Source: Acinetobacter sp. Ac_5812
GTDB taxonomy: Bacteria; Pseudomonadota; Gammaproteobacteria; Pseudomonadales; Moraxellaceae
DNA: 64,000 nucleotides
Direction: 5' to 3'
Assembly (NCBI RefSeq): GCF_013072695.1
Contig: NZ_LXUK01000001.1
Span: 62,001-126,000, forward strand
The notes under the pieces are model-generated. The model ran no database searches and was not told where the DNA came from. It was given only the letters and a program-made list of their open reading frames with translations. Shown piece after piece: positions 38,267 through 47,059 of this stretch. The translations under genes and the position numbers were made by a program. Position 1 is the first letter of the stretch. Each line of letters starts with the position of its first letter.

Positions 38267-38638
38267 TTATGGGCATAACTCAAATTGGAAAGTTTCGGTA
38301 TTCTCTCCTCTAGCACATTGATAACTTTGCTTCTTATTGACGACTTTCCAAGTATTCTGGTCGCGTTTTAATTGATACTCAGTACGCACCGCAATCACAG
38401 AGTCATCCAACTGTGCTTGCTCCACTGTCACTTGTGCATCGGTTGGGTTTTCCGCACGATTGAATTGCTGATCTATTTTTAAATTACTGTCTTCATGAAA
38501 CAGATTGGGTTGATCCGATAAAATCACATGCATCACTGTACTCTTTTGCACTTCTGCTTGCTGTTGCGAGGGTGCAATCGGCTGATTACATGCAGTGAGG
38601 AATAAAGCAGAACCTAACATCAGTGCCATTTTATGCAT
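38267..38638 (-). CDS. Small lipoprotein of unknown function
   Basis: The ATG at 38638 gives MHKMALMLGSALFLTACNQ with lipobox LTAC and a 123-aa protein. The longer open frame upstream (to 38740) has no signal peptide. The mature part has a VRTEYQLKRDQNTWKVVNKKQS segment when read as two blocks, suggesting a small beta-rich NTF2- or DUF4878-like fold, but the match is weak. Confidence 0.55.
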   Translation of the reverse strand: MHKMALMLGSALFLTACNQPIAPSQQQAEVQKSTVMHVILSDQPNLFHEDSNLKIDQQFNRAENPTDAQVTVEQAQLDDSVIAVRTEYQLKRDQNTWKVVNKKQSYQCARGENTETFQFELCP

Positions 38639-38818
38639 TTTGTACCTATCCAATCCATTTAGCTCATTTATGCTACTATGCAAAACTGAATGGCCACGCA
38701 ACAAAATGTATGTGGCGTGCATTAAATTTGTTGTCATCATTCAAGATGATGATCATAACAAATGATTAAAAAAACACAGTTTATAACATCAAAATCACCT
38801 TAGTTTGGACATGCCGAT

Positions 38819-39694
38819 ATGTCAGATTTAGCAAAGAAATTAACGATTATTTTAATCCTTGGGAGCACCGCCTTAGGTTGCTCGAAAAAACAGGAAGACC
38901 CTGCCAGTGAAGCTGCAATGGCAACTGAAACTGCCGCTGCAGACAGTCAAGCAGTGCAAGACAATGCCGTTCAAAATCCAGAGCAATTAGTCAGCAATCA
39001 ACAAAGTGCTTTGGAACAGAATCGTCAATTGGTCAAAAGCGCACAATTGCAATTTGAAGTGAAGGATGTGCTAAAAACCACATCAGCACTAGAGCAGCAG
39101 TTATTGCAATACAATGGTTATATCGAAGAGAAGCAGATTAATTATCAAGTCAGTGACCGCTCTGAACGTGATCGAATTGATGGCAGTGTCGACATCTATG
39201 AAAAGATTACCCCCACAGTGCAACTCACGGTTCGTATTCCCAATGCACAAGTCACCAACTTCTTAAATAATTTACTGCCACTCATGCTGAACTTTAATAC
39301 CCAAAGCTATGAAGCCAAGCGTTATGAGTTAAAATTGCTCGAAGAAAAACTCAATACCGCCAATCAAAGTAACAGCGGATCCAATGCGGTGAACAATCAG
39401 CTACAGCAACTGACCAATTTAGAAGTCAAAGACCGTTTGGCTTATAGCACCATTCGACTGGAATTCTTCCAGCAATCACAAGTGCGTAAATCCCATGATC
39501 TGAATATCAATCGTATTGCCACCTTAGACAGTGATCCGCTCTTCAGTCGAATTTGGGAAGCGATTAAAGTGGGCTTATATGGCTTTAGAGAAACCATCAT
39601 TTGGCTTGTGATGCTGTGGCCGCTGTATTTGGCAATTGCCATTTTATGGGGAGCCCGCCGTTGGTACAAGGCTAAAAAATCGAAAATCGAATAG
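38819..39694 (+). CDS. DUF4349 lipoprotein
   Basis: A signal peptide with lipobox ALGC (GSTALGCSKK) precedes a 270-residue protein of the DUF4349 type. It has the RQLVKSAQLQFEVKDVLKT strand region, TVQLTVRIPNAQ, a coiled-coil middle, and a C-terminal transmembrane helix at about 255-278 with a basic tail ending RRWYKAKKSKIE. The 3' end of this gene recurs 2 kb downstream, beyond the protease gene. Confidence 0.8.
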   Translation: MSDLAKKLTIILILGSTALGCSKKQEDPASEAAMATETAAADSQAVQDNAVQNPEQLVSNQQSALEQNRQLVKSAQLQFEVKDVLKTTSALEQQLLQYNGYIEEKQINYQVSDRSERDRIDGSVDIYEKITPTVQLTVRIPNAQVTNFLNNLLPLMLNFNTQSYEAKRYELKLLEEKLNTANQSNSGSNAVNNQLQQLTNLEVKDRLAYSTIRLEFFQQSQVRKSHDLNINRIATLDSDPLFSRIWEAIKVGLYGFRETIIWLVMLWPLYLAIAILWGARRWYKAKKSKIE

Positions 39695-39732
39695 TTTAAT
39701 TATTGACTTTTGATCAAGAGTCTTTTGCTCAT
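39635..39732 (+). repeat. direct repeat, left copy: 3' end of the DUF4349 gene plus downstream sequence
   Basis: About 98 bp spanning the last 20 codons and 38 bp beyond the stop are repeated at 41653-41750 at roughly 88-90% identity (counted by eye). Nearly all differences in the coding part are silent. Confidence 0.85.
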
Positions 39733-39852
39733 CAATAGATTTGTCTAATATAGCCTTATAACTCATTGAAGTCTGTCATATTATCTGTCGTGAGATTTTT
39801 TTTATGATACGATTCCAATGAGTTATCTATTATTGTTATGTGCAGAGGACTT

Positions 39853-41129
39853 TTAATATAAAAGTTGCACATTAATTGCATTGAGGCGATCTGTACTCAT
39901 GTAGATTGCTAAATCACATTGGCCGATAGAGTTACCTCTTGATGCTCCCATTGAATGTATTCCAACTGCAACAGTACTTATAAACCATGGGCCTCCGCTA
40001 TCCCCCCAGCACAGGCTAATCCAGGGCTACTACTTGGCGGTACTAAGGCAATCCAAGTATTTGAACATTGTATATTATTATTAGGGCCACATAATGGGTC
40101 TCCATTACTTTGAACTGGTTTATAAGCAACTGATGTTACGTCACCACAACTGAAACCAGTCGTGATGCCATAATGGCAATAGTTCTGTCCTACAGCGGTA
40201 CTTGCTTGTGATCTTCTGCCTGTTAATGTGCGAGGGGTTGTAGATGATTCAGCATAGAATTTAGCTTCATTAGTACCATTTGTCGTATACCACTTTACAT
40301 CCGTAGTACTTGTTAAGGATGAAGACTGTGGCGTTAAAGTATGTGATGCTCCATCAACACCTGTATAAGGTGCTGTTGTATTATTTTGGCCACAATGGCC
40401 AGCCGTTGCCACACCAGTAGTTGAACCTGATGTTTGTTTGACTACAAACCCAGTTGTACAGCCTTCTCCTGTAGTACTATTAATTATTGTACCGCTTCCT
40501 CGTACAGCTTCTCTTGACAAAGGGGCTCCAATATACATAAGCCGAATAGGTATATTTAATAGACTTTTTACTTGATTTAATTTTGTTAGATCATCGTTGC
40601 TTTTCAAAATTGTAAGAACAATTTCTCCTGTTTTCTCATCTACATAACTGCCTTGGAGATTTGGATAAATTTGCTTTATTTCATTTATATGATTATCTAA
40701 TAAGTCATTGAGTTGTTGGTTTGTATATTGAGCGTTTTCTTCAAATTCAACTTTTAACTCAAGTGGAATATTTGACTGTTTTAGTTTAGAAAATTGTGGT
40801 TGAGGAATCGTAAGTGCTTTATTTCTCTCTTTAGAGTTGCCAACTAATTTTACCACTATTTTAGAGTATGGTTCGTGCTCGATATAAATTCCAGCCAACC
40901 TATCTTTATATTTTGCGCGCAACTCTTCTACTATTTTGGCTGAATAGTCTTCTGTTAAAAACCTTCTATAAGCTTTTTCTGGATCTATTTTAGTAAGCTG
41001 TGCATATTTAGCAGAATCTGATTTTAATGCGTATTCAAACTCTGAAGTTTTAGTTTTATCAGCCGCTATAGTACTAACTGAAGTAAAGGCTGTTAAAATA
41101 CTTAAAATATAACACAAACTTTTCATCAA
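39853..41129 (-). pseudogene. Secreted trypsin-like (S1) serine protease, frameshifted at a G6 tract
   Basis: A signal peptide (1-22) and a long propeptide (about 23-205) precede a chymotrypsin-fold domain with disulfide Cys224-Cys246, catalytic His245 in VATAGHCG and Asp277 in STTDVKW. The uninterrupted frame ends at 39978 with a nonsense tail (IAEAHGL). Reading on in the next frame after six G's (plus-strand C's 40002-40007) gives GG-DSGGPWFISTVAVGIHS and 40 further sensible residues to a TAA at 39853. The catalytic Ser378 is therefore out of frame. With one more G the protein would be about 425 aa. This is either a pseudogene, a phase-off state, or a sequencing error. Confidence 0.85.
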
Positions 41130-41824
41130 CTTAATTCCTGATATTTAGATTTTAATTTTTTAAACAATTAATTTTAAGAACCTCTCTGACATATTAAAGA
41201 ATAGAAAAACGTAATCACCTCGAATCAGGGCTAAGATATTTATTTAAGACAATGAAATAATTGTAATTTTTATGACTATTTAAATCCAATTTTAGTTCTA
41301 TCAGATCTAATCATAAATTTTTTCATAAACAAGATATCGAATCGCTCACAAGTTGTGATGATCTTATCTCCTTAAGTAGGATTCAGGTTAATTAAGATCA
41401 ATTTACTCTATGCCAAATTTTTAAATATTTAAATATTTAAATATTATTTTTCCTTTTTTATGGTAACTTTTTAATTTTTAAAAATTAATATTTTTGAAAA
41501 ATTAATTTATGGCCTAATATATCAATATAATTAGATATATTTGTTAATTATAATAATCTGAGCCTATCAAAGCTATTTTATAAGATTACTTCTTTGGAGC
41601 CACTTATGTGAATAAAATTTAAATTCAAACATAAGGTGCGACAGATTTAATGATTGCGATTTTATGGGGCATTCGTCGTTGGTATAAAGCTAAAAAATCT
41701 AAAATCGAATAGTTCAATTATTGACTTTTGATCAATAGTCTTTTGCTCATTTATGCATTTTTACTCATGAATAGATTTTCTAAAATGCGTTCCAGTTTTT
41801 AGAGATTTATTTTTGAGTAATCGC
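41130..41824. other. AT-rich region between the protease gene and mdaB
   Basis: These 695 bp are extremely AT-rich. They include about three tandem units of TTTAAATA at 41420-41444, and then the right copy of the DUF4349 direct repeat. Promoter-like A/T sequences are abundant and not diagnostic. No intact gene is seen. Confidence 0.55.
41653..41750 (+). repeat. direct repeat, right copy: remnant of a DUF4349 gene 3' end
   Basis: The copy reads IAILWGIRRWYKAKKSKIE then stop, almost the same peptide as the end of the intact gene, but with silent base changes. Only the last ~20 codons remain; sequence upstream of about 41645 does not match the gene. Confidence 0.85.
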
Positions 41825-42415
41825 ATGAGCAATATTTTAATTATTAATGGTGCCAAACAATTTGCACATTCGAATGGTGAGTTGAACGACACCCTGACCG
41901 AGTTTTCTCAAGCACATCTAAGCACCTTAGGTCATCAGGTACAAGTGACTCGTACCGACAGTGACTATGATATTCAAGCCGAAATTGCCAAATATCTATG
42001 GGCAGATGTGGTGATTTACCAAATGCCAGGTTGGTGGATGGGCGCACCATGGACCATGAAAAAATACATCGATGATATCTTCACGATTGGCCATGGTTCA
42101 CTGTATGCCAGCGATGGCCGTAGCCGTTCAGATGCATCGAAAAAGTATGGTTCAGGTGGCCTAATCCAAGGTAAAAAATATATGTTGTCTTTAACTTGGA
42201 ATGCACCAATGGAAGCCTTTACCGATCCAGACCAGTTCTTCCACGGCGTTGGTGTGGATGGCGTTTATTTACCTTTCCATAAAGCCAATCAATTCTTGGG
42301 TATGGACTCACTGCCGACCTTTATTGTGAATGATGTCATTAAGGCGCCAAACGTACCAAGTTATATCGAAGCGTATAAAACCCATTTAGATCAGTTGTTT
42401 GCCACAAGCCATTAA
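41825..42415 (+). CDS. mdaB: NAD(P)H:quinone reductase MdaB, flavodoxin fold
   Basis: MdaB is an FAD-dependent NADPH quinone reductase. The ILIINGAKQFAHSNGELN start, PGWWMGAPWTMKKYIDD and TWNAPMEAF are typical. The ATG at 41825 (196 aa) fits the family start; a TTG at 41813 is less likely. The next gene is a YgiN-type monooxygenase 13 bp downstream, the same pairing as in E. coli, where the two form a quinone redox cycle. Confidence 0.88.
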   Translation: MSNILIINGAKQFAHSNGELNDTLTEFSQAHLSTLGHQVQVTRTDSDYDIQAEIAKYLWADVVIYQMPGWWMGAPWTMKKYIDDIFTIGHGSLYASDGRSRSDASKKYGSGGLIQGKKYMLSLTWNAPMEAFTDPDQFFHGVGVDGVYLPFHKANQFLGMDSLPTFIVNDVIKAPNVPSYIEAYKTHLDQLFATSH

Positions 42416-42428
42416 GTGAGAAAATATC

Positions 42429-42743
42429 ATGCTAACCATTATTGCTGAAATTTATACGCATGCAGGTGCGGAACATCGCCAAGCAGTTTTAGATGCTTTT
42501 CAAAAAATCATTCCAACGGTACTGGCAGAAGATGGTTGTCATGGCTATGAACCCTTGATTGATCATCTTCCTGCGATTGAGATGCAAGCAACTGATGAAA
42601 ATATGATTGTCATCTTAGAGAAATGGCAAAGTACTGCTCATTTAGCAGCCCATATGCAAACTGCCCATATGCAGCAGCATTTTGAAGCTACTAAAGAGCA
42701 TGTTGCGGATGTAAAAATCCGTATTCTAAACAGCAGCATCTAA
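42429..42743 (+). CDS. YgiN-type quinol monooxygenase (ABM domain)
   Basis: This 104-aa single ABM-domain protein (IIAEIYTHAGAEHRQAVLDAF; EKWQSTAHLAAHMQTAHM) has the dimeric ferredoxin-like fold. In E. coli YgiN oxidises menadiol to menadione and works with MdaB; the adjacency supports the same role here. Confidence 0.82.
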   Translation: MLTIIAEIYTHAGAEHRQAVLDAFQKIIPTVLAEDGCHGYEPLIDHLPAIEMQATDENMIVILEKWQSTAHLAAHMQTAHMQQHFEATKEHVADVKIRILNSSI

Positions 42744-42985
42744 ACCCAAGACGATCAGTAAAGGAATGCTTACTGATCGTACTTTATTCATAATATCATT
42801 GGCATAGAGAAATCTCTTAAACAATAGTTCATAGTAGAATTTGCTCAAATGTCCAATATATTAAAAAGCTATCCTCCAGATGCAAGAGACAATTAGAAAT
42901 AGAGTAACCCCAACCTAAACAAGATTGAGAAATGAGTTTTGGGATGTAGCCCCAAAGTTAAGAAAAATTGGGGGAAATAGAGAAT

Positions 42986-43453
42986 TTACTTTAAAGTTGA
43001 GCAAGGAACATCAAATATTCTTTTATCTTGATGGGATAATAAACTTTCCCATTTTTGTTGTTTTTTACTAAGCCAACCATAGAATTCTGTATAAACATCC
43101 CCTTTTAAGTTCAATGCATCTTTATATTTATCTGAAAGTAAGAATTTTCCCATTACACATAGGGAATTAATTTGAGTGATCTCCATATCTTTTTCGAAGT
43201 CATCATTTTTACCAGAATCACGTAAAAGCCTTTCAAAAAACATTGCTTTTGATATTGAGGAATCATAAATACTTTTTGTTAAGTCAGACGGTTGTTGTTG
43301 TAATGCTTTTGCATAAACAATACTATCAAAACCAATTAAAATAGGAGGTAATGGTATTTGCAATACAAGTTGTTCTTTTGGAGGTGTTTTATTACTACAA
43401 CCACTAGAAAGTAATAAAAGACATATGAGTATAATTTTTTTAGCAGCTAACAT
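42986..43453 (-). CDS. Lipoprotein, candidate immunity protein
   Basis: The ATG at 43453 gives a signal peptide with lipobox SSGC (LLLLSSGCSNK) and a 155-aa protein with no recognised domain. It begins 1 nt after the stop of the preceding gene (TAATATG), so translation is coupled. As the last gene of the PAAR-linked cassette and an exported protein, it is a candidate periplasmic immunity protein. This is inference from position. Confidence 0.6.
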   Translation of the reverse strand: MLAAKKIILICLLLLSSGCSNKTPPKEQLVLQIPLPPILIGFDSIVYAKALQQQPSDLTKSIYDSSISKAMFFERLLRDSGKNDDFEKDMEITQINSLCVMGKFLLSDKYKDALNLKGDVYTEFYGWLSKKQQKWESLLSHQDKRIFDVPCSTLK

Positions 43454-43454
43454 A

Positions 43455-43928
43455 TTACCAGTTCCTTGAACCTGTATTAGTATCTGGATATCGACGATCA
43501 CTAGCTAATAGTTTTAATGCTTGAGGATCATAATCTTGATTAAAAATTTGCTTAAATAACTGTCTATTAATCACTGTTCCATTGTAATTATTTCGAGCTA
43601 ATTCAGTTGCATTTTTTACAAGTTCGGTAGGATTGAGTGTATCTATAGTTCCTTTCAAAGATACCAGATCTAAGACTGAAAATGATGTTTTAAATCTGAT
43701 GGAGAAATTTTTTGATTCAAATTCAGCCATAAGAACTGCAATTTCTTTTAATGCATGCTTTTTTAGATAATATTGAAATTCCACATATTTTACTGTGTGA
43801 AATGATGGTCTATGCAATAAAGCGTTATTTATTTGGTTTAAATCGAATTCCATACCATATCGAACAGCTAATAAAAACTCTAATTTATTTCTTTTTTCGA
43901 CTAATTCCCATGCCCATTGAGGCATCAT
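43455..43928 (-). CDS. Putative type VI cargo/effector, N-terminally broken
   Basis: This 157-aa frame begins at tandem ATG codons with no ribosome-binding site and has no recognised domain. It is mixed alpha, with a HALKEIAVLMAEFESK helix and a C-terminus ending TNTGSRNW. The same frame is coding-like for another 43 codons upstream, interrupted once by TAA, so the present ORF is probably the larger part of a broken ~200-codon gene. Position between a PAAR gene and a lipoprotein gene suggests a toxin of an effector/immunity pair. Confidence 0.55.
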   Translation of the reverse strand: MMPQWAWELVEKRNKLEFLLAVRYGMEFDLNQINNALLHRPSFHTVKYVEFQYYLKKHALKEIAVLMAEFESKNFSIRFKTSFSVLDLVSLKGTIDTLNPTELVKNATELARNNYNGTVINRQLFKQIFNQDYDPQALKLLASDRRYPDTNTGSRNW

Positions 43929-44057
43929 AAAGTTATAAGGTTGAACAATTTTTCGATTAAATTGAAAAGTACAGAAAGGTTGAGGGACATTACATTATTC
44001 AACTTTTTGAGGCCAAGCTCCCATAGCTTCTGATGATGGATCTATTTGTTGAGCCAT
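43929..44057 (-). pseudogene. upstream in-frame part of the putative effector, with a TAA
   Basis: An ATG at 44057 with GGGAG 9 nt upstream encodes MAQQIDPSSEAMGAWPQKVE, then TAA (43995-43997), then in the same frame a coding-like stretch (PQPFCTFQFNRKIVQPYNF) joining the 43928 ORF. One base change would restore about 200 codons. Confidence 0.55.
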
Positions 44058-44062
44058 AATAT

Positions 44063-44613
44063 TTACTCCCATTTATCCATTGGTTTAGAAAGGTCAAAAG
44101 TCTCAACTTTTACATCTGTAGCTGTGATTCCAGTGGTTGTAAGAGCTGTTTTCCCTTCTTCGTCAGTGTGACCATCTATTTGTTCGCCGGTGGAGAGGGT
44201 GATAGTGTAAAAAAATCAGCAATTGGCTCTTGGGTAACTTCATTCTTGAAATAAAAAGTGACGCTATTTTCTGTTTGTTCTGCCTTATTGGCGAAGCTAT
44301 CAGTCATAACAGTTTTATTATTTATATTTGAACTTAAGCTACTTCCTTTACTATCCCCCACAACATGAGATTGTTTCGGCAAAATTTTAGCACCACAAGT
44401 AAGCTGATCACCGACATAAGCAACAGCTTTGCCATCAAGAATAATATGATCATGACTTTTAATAATCTTTGACCAACATTTACATTTAGGGCAAAAATGG
44501 CCATCACCTGCTACCAAAAATAAGTTACCCATTTGAGAGGTTCTCATTTGGGTTGCAGGAATGATACCACCATGATTTGTCATCGAGTTATGAATTGCAA
44601 AGCCTACAGCCAT
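44063..44613 (-). CDS. PAAR-domain protein (type VI spike tip), split by a -1 frameshift
   Basis: The N-terminal ~90 residues are a PAAR domain, with TNHGGIIPATQ, GDGHFCPKCKCW and YVGDQLTCGAKI, predicted to cap a VgrG spike. The zero frame stops at 44176 after a junk tail (TLSPSPPANK). At T7 (plus-strand A's 44209-44215, codons GAT TTT TTT) a -1 shift continues as DFFYTITLSTGEQIDGHTD... to a TAA at 44063, a beta-type extension common on such proteins. The next ATG is 5 nt beyond, its ribosome-binding site inside this extension. Start: AGGAG 8 nt before the ATG at 44613. No tss genes are in the window. Confidence 0.8.
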
Positions 44614-44631
44614 GATTGTCTCCTAAGAAAT

Positions 44632-45054
44632 TTAGTCATGACAGAGAAAACCTTGAGGGATTTCTTGATCAGCATACAAACGATACTCAAATACAGATTG
44701 TAGACTTTCAATGATTTCATCACCATTTTCTAAACGGCTACCAACAAGTGCAATGTCATATCCTTCAATTGACCCTGCGTCGCCAGCACCCGAAATAATT
44801 TTAGAGGTTGTTCCATCCTCATAAATGGCTTCATCACCAACAACAGCAATAAGATGACCTTGTGCCTTAATTTTTTGGTTAATCGTCGCTCTGATTAATC
44901 CACCATTTTTTGTTTTAGAACCATCTGTCGCAGCAAAGAACTTTTTATGCTTCTTTTTATTCATAAACTCTTGTTCAGCAGCAATACGTTTGTGAATTTC
45001 CTCTACAGATAAATTGGACACTTCATCTTGGGATAATTTTTTTTTAGGATTCAC
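44632..45054 (-). CDS. PAAR-like protein
   Basis: The C-terminal two thirds have PAAR spacing: TKNGGLIRATINQKIKAQG, VVGDEAIYEDGT, IISGAGDAGSIEGYDIALVG and SRLENGDEII. A hydrophilic N-terminal helix precedes it. I take the GTG at 45054 (140 aa), which has GAGGG 8-9 nt upstream; an ATG at 45102 has no ribosome-binding site. Codons 3-5 lie in an A9 homopolymer just after the start. It is the first gene of a four-gene minus-strand cassette. Confidence 0.68.
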   Translation of the reverse strand: MNPKKKLSQDEVSNLSVEEIHKRIAAEQEFMNKKKHKKFFAATDGSKTKNGGLIRATINQKIKAQGHLIAVVGDEAIYEDGTTSKIISGAGDAGSIEGYDIALVGSRLENGDEIIESLQSVFEYRLYADQEIPQGFLCHD

Positions 45055-45246
45055 TTCTACACCCTCATTCTTATTTAATTGAATAGTTAATATCAAATAC
45101 ATTATTTTTATTTATTTAGCTAACAAAAACTTATATAGACCTTTAATTGGCATATAATGTCAACAAATAGTGATAAATAAGTTTATATATTTATATTTCG
45201 TATTATAAAAATAAATTTTCATTATTAACTTTGATTTATGAACAAT

Positions 45247-45275
45247 AAAAAAGCGCATCTTACGATACGCTTTTA
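45247..45275 (-). terminator. Rho-independent terminator after the FAD oxidoreductase
   Basis: On the minus strand the stem AAGCGTATC / GATGCGCTT (one mismatch), with a short loop, is followed by six T's. Confidence 0.7.
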
Positions 45276-45302
45276 ACAGAACTTCTTTTATTTAATCAAG
45301 CA

Positions 45303-46712
45303 TTAGAGATCAAATAATTTACCTGGGTTCATAATCCCATTCGGGTCAAACGCCAATTTCAATGCTTTCATATATTCAATTTCTTCAGGCGAACGCGAAT
45401 ATTCCAAATATGGCTTCTTAGTCATACCGACACCGTGCTCGGCAGAGATCGAACCATCATACTTTTTCACGGTCTCAAACACGTATTTATTCACCACCTG
45501 ACACTTGGCAAAGAATTCATCTTTGGTCAGGTTTTCAGGTTTTAAAATATTGAGGTGCAAGTTACCGTCACCAATATGACCAAACCAGCAAATTTCAAAG
45601 TCTGGATAATTATCCGCAACAATCGCATCAATTTCTGCAATAAACGCAGGTACATGGGTAATTAATACAGAAATGTCATTTTTGTATGGAATAAACGGCG
45701 CAATCGACTCTGAAATATCTTCGCGTAAACGCCATAAGCTTTGCGCCTGTTCAAGGCTTTGGCTCATCACGCCATCAATCACCCAACCTTGTTCCATACA
45801 ATGCTCAAAAATCTGCATTGCCTTGTCCATGATTGGTTCATACGGTGCTTCAAATTCCAATAACACATAGAACGGACATTGTGTTTCAAATGGACGTTGT
45901 ACATGACCGCGATCCAATACTTTCTGCATTGCCAATTCACCAAAGAATTCAAAAGCAGTCAGGTCGATTGCATTTTGGAAAGCATGCAATACAGGCATGA
46001 CTGCTTCAAAGTCAGGCGCACCCAATACCATCACTTGTAAGTTCTGTGGCTGACGCTCAAGCTTGATTTCAGCTTCTGTCACTAAACCTAACGTACCTTC
46101 ACCACCGATAAATAAATGCTGTAACGAATAACCAGTCGCATTCTTAATCATGCCTTTGTTTAAACGCAGTACATCACCTTTACCTGTCACTACAGTTAAA
46201 CCGAGTACCCAGTTACGGGTCATGCCGTATTTGATCACTTTAATGCCGCCGGCATTGGTACCGATGTTACCGCCAATCTGGCTTGAGCCTGCAGAAGCAA
46301 AATCGACTGGATAATACATACCCTGTTCTTCGGCATAATTCTGTAATTGCTCAGTCACCACGCCTGCTTGAACACGGACCATACGATCTGCGGGGAAGAA
46401 TTCAAGAATCTGGTTCATCTTGTCAAAGCTAATTACGATCTCACCATTGGCAGCCACTGCACCCGCTGAAAGGCCAGTACGACCACCCGATGGGGTAATC
46501 GCCACATTAAACTGGTTGGCAAGTTTGACAATGGCCTGAACTTGTTCAGTGCTTGAAGGGAAAACGATGACTGATGGGTTCGGATCAAAATGTTTGGTAT
46601 GATCTCGTCCCCAATTTTCCAAACTGTCGGCATCGGTTTTAATTCGGTTTTCACCCACAATTGCCGTTAATTGGGTCAATAACTCAGGTGTTAAAGCGAC
46701 TGAAGCATTCAT
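45303..46712 (-). CDS. FAD-linked D-2-hydroxyacid dehydrogenase (D-2-hydroxyglutarate dehydrogenase-like)
   Basis: This 469-aa protein has the PCMH FAD-binding loops (TPSGGRTGLSAGAVA and IGTNAGGIKVIKYG) and the C-terminal WFGHIGDGNLHLNI and SAEHGVGMTKKPYL of the D2HGDH/glycolate-oxidase GlcD group. It is divergent from serA. In Pseudomonas stutzeri, D2HGDH consumes the D-2-hydroxyglutarate made by SerA and so drives serine synthesis, and the gene order here fits that coupling. A D-lactate substrate cannot be ruled out. Confidence 0.85.
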   Translation of the reverse strand: MNASVALTPELLTQLTAIVGENRIKTDADSLENWGRDHTKHFDPNPSVIVFPSSTEQVQAIVKLANQFNVAITPSGGRTGLSAGAVAANGEIVISFDKMNQILEFFPADRMVRVQAGVVTEQLQNYAEEQGMYYPVDFASAGSSQIGGNIGTNAGGIKVIKYGMTRNWVLGLTVVTGKGDVLRLNKGMIKNATGYSLQHLFIGGEGTLGLVTEAEIKLERQPQNLQVMVLGAPDFEAVMPVLHAFQNAIDLTAFEFFGELAMQKVLDRGHVQRPFETQCPFYVLLEFEAPYEPIMDKAMQIFEHCMEQGWVIDGVMSQSLEQAQSLWRLREDISESIAPFIPYKNDISVLITHVPAFIAEIDAIVADNYPDFEICWFGHIGDGNLHLNILKPENLTKDEFFAKCQVVNKYVFETVKKYDGSISAEHGVGMTKKPYLEYSRSPEEIEYMKALKLAFDPNGIMNPGKLFDL

Positions 46713-47059
46713 CGTTTACAGGCCTAGCAAGAAGTAAAGATAGAGCATTTGAATAACAACACAATATTTTTCAATATCTTAAAATGGTGTATTCAACATA
46801 TAGAAACTCGGCAGAACAGCGCAAACCTGATGTTTTCAGATTTGACTATCAGATCTCTGCATTTTACATAGAAGCAGGCATGGGATAAAGCTTAGGATAA
46901 AGATACTGTAATAACAAAATGTGTATAACCAATAAAATTCAGCTTCAACTGAAAAATTATCAATAATTCTGCCGTGCTAATTTTAAACCAAATATTTATA
47001 TCTCAAAGCTCTATGCTATAGTACTGCAACTAAATTTTGGCCTTTGTAGCGGAGCCGTA
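46713..47059. promoter_or_regulatory. divergent promoter region, FAD oxidoreductase/serA
   Basis: An extended -10 TGCTATAGT lies at 47014-47022 on the plus strand, about 38 bp before the serA ATG, with no good -35. No clear operator for either gene was seen in the 347 bp. Confidence 0.45.

Noticed and set aside
39978..41129. Accepting the 383-codon frame as an intact protease
   Set aside because: It lacks the catalytic serine and ends in a tail unlike any S1 protease, while the next frame supplies the missing part exactly.
39635..41750. Insertion sequence or transposon around the protease gene
   Set aside because: No transposase, no terminal inverted repeats and no short target duplication; the flanking repeats are a gene's 3' end.
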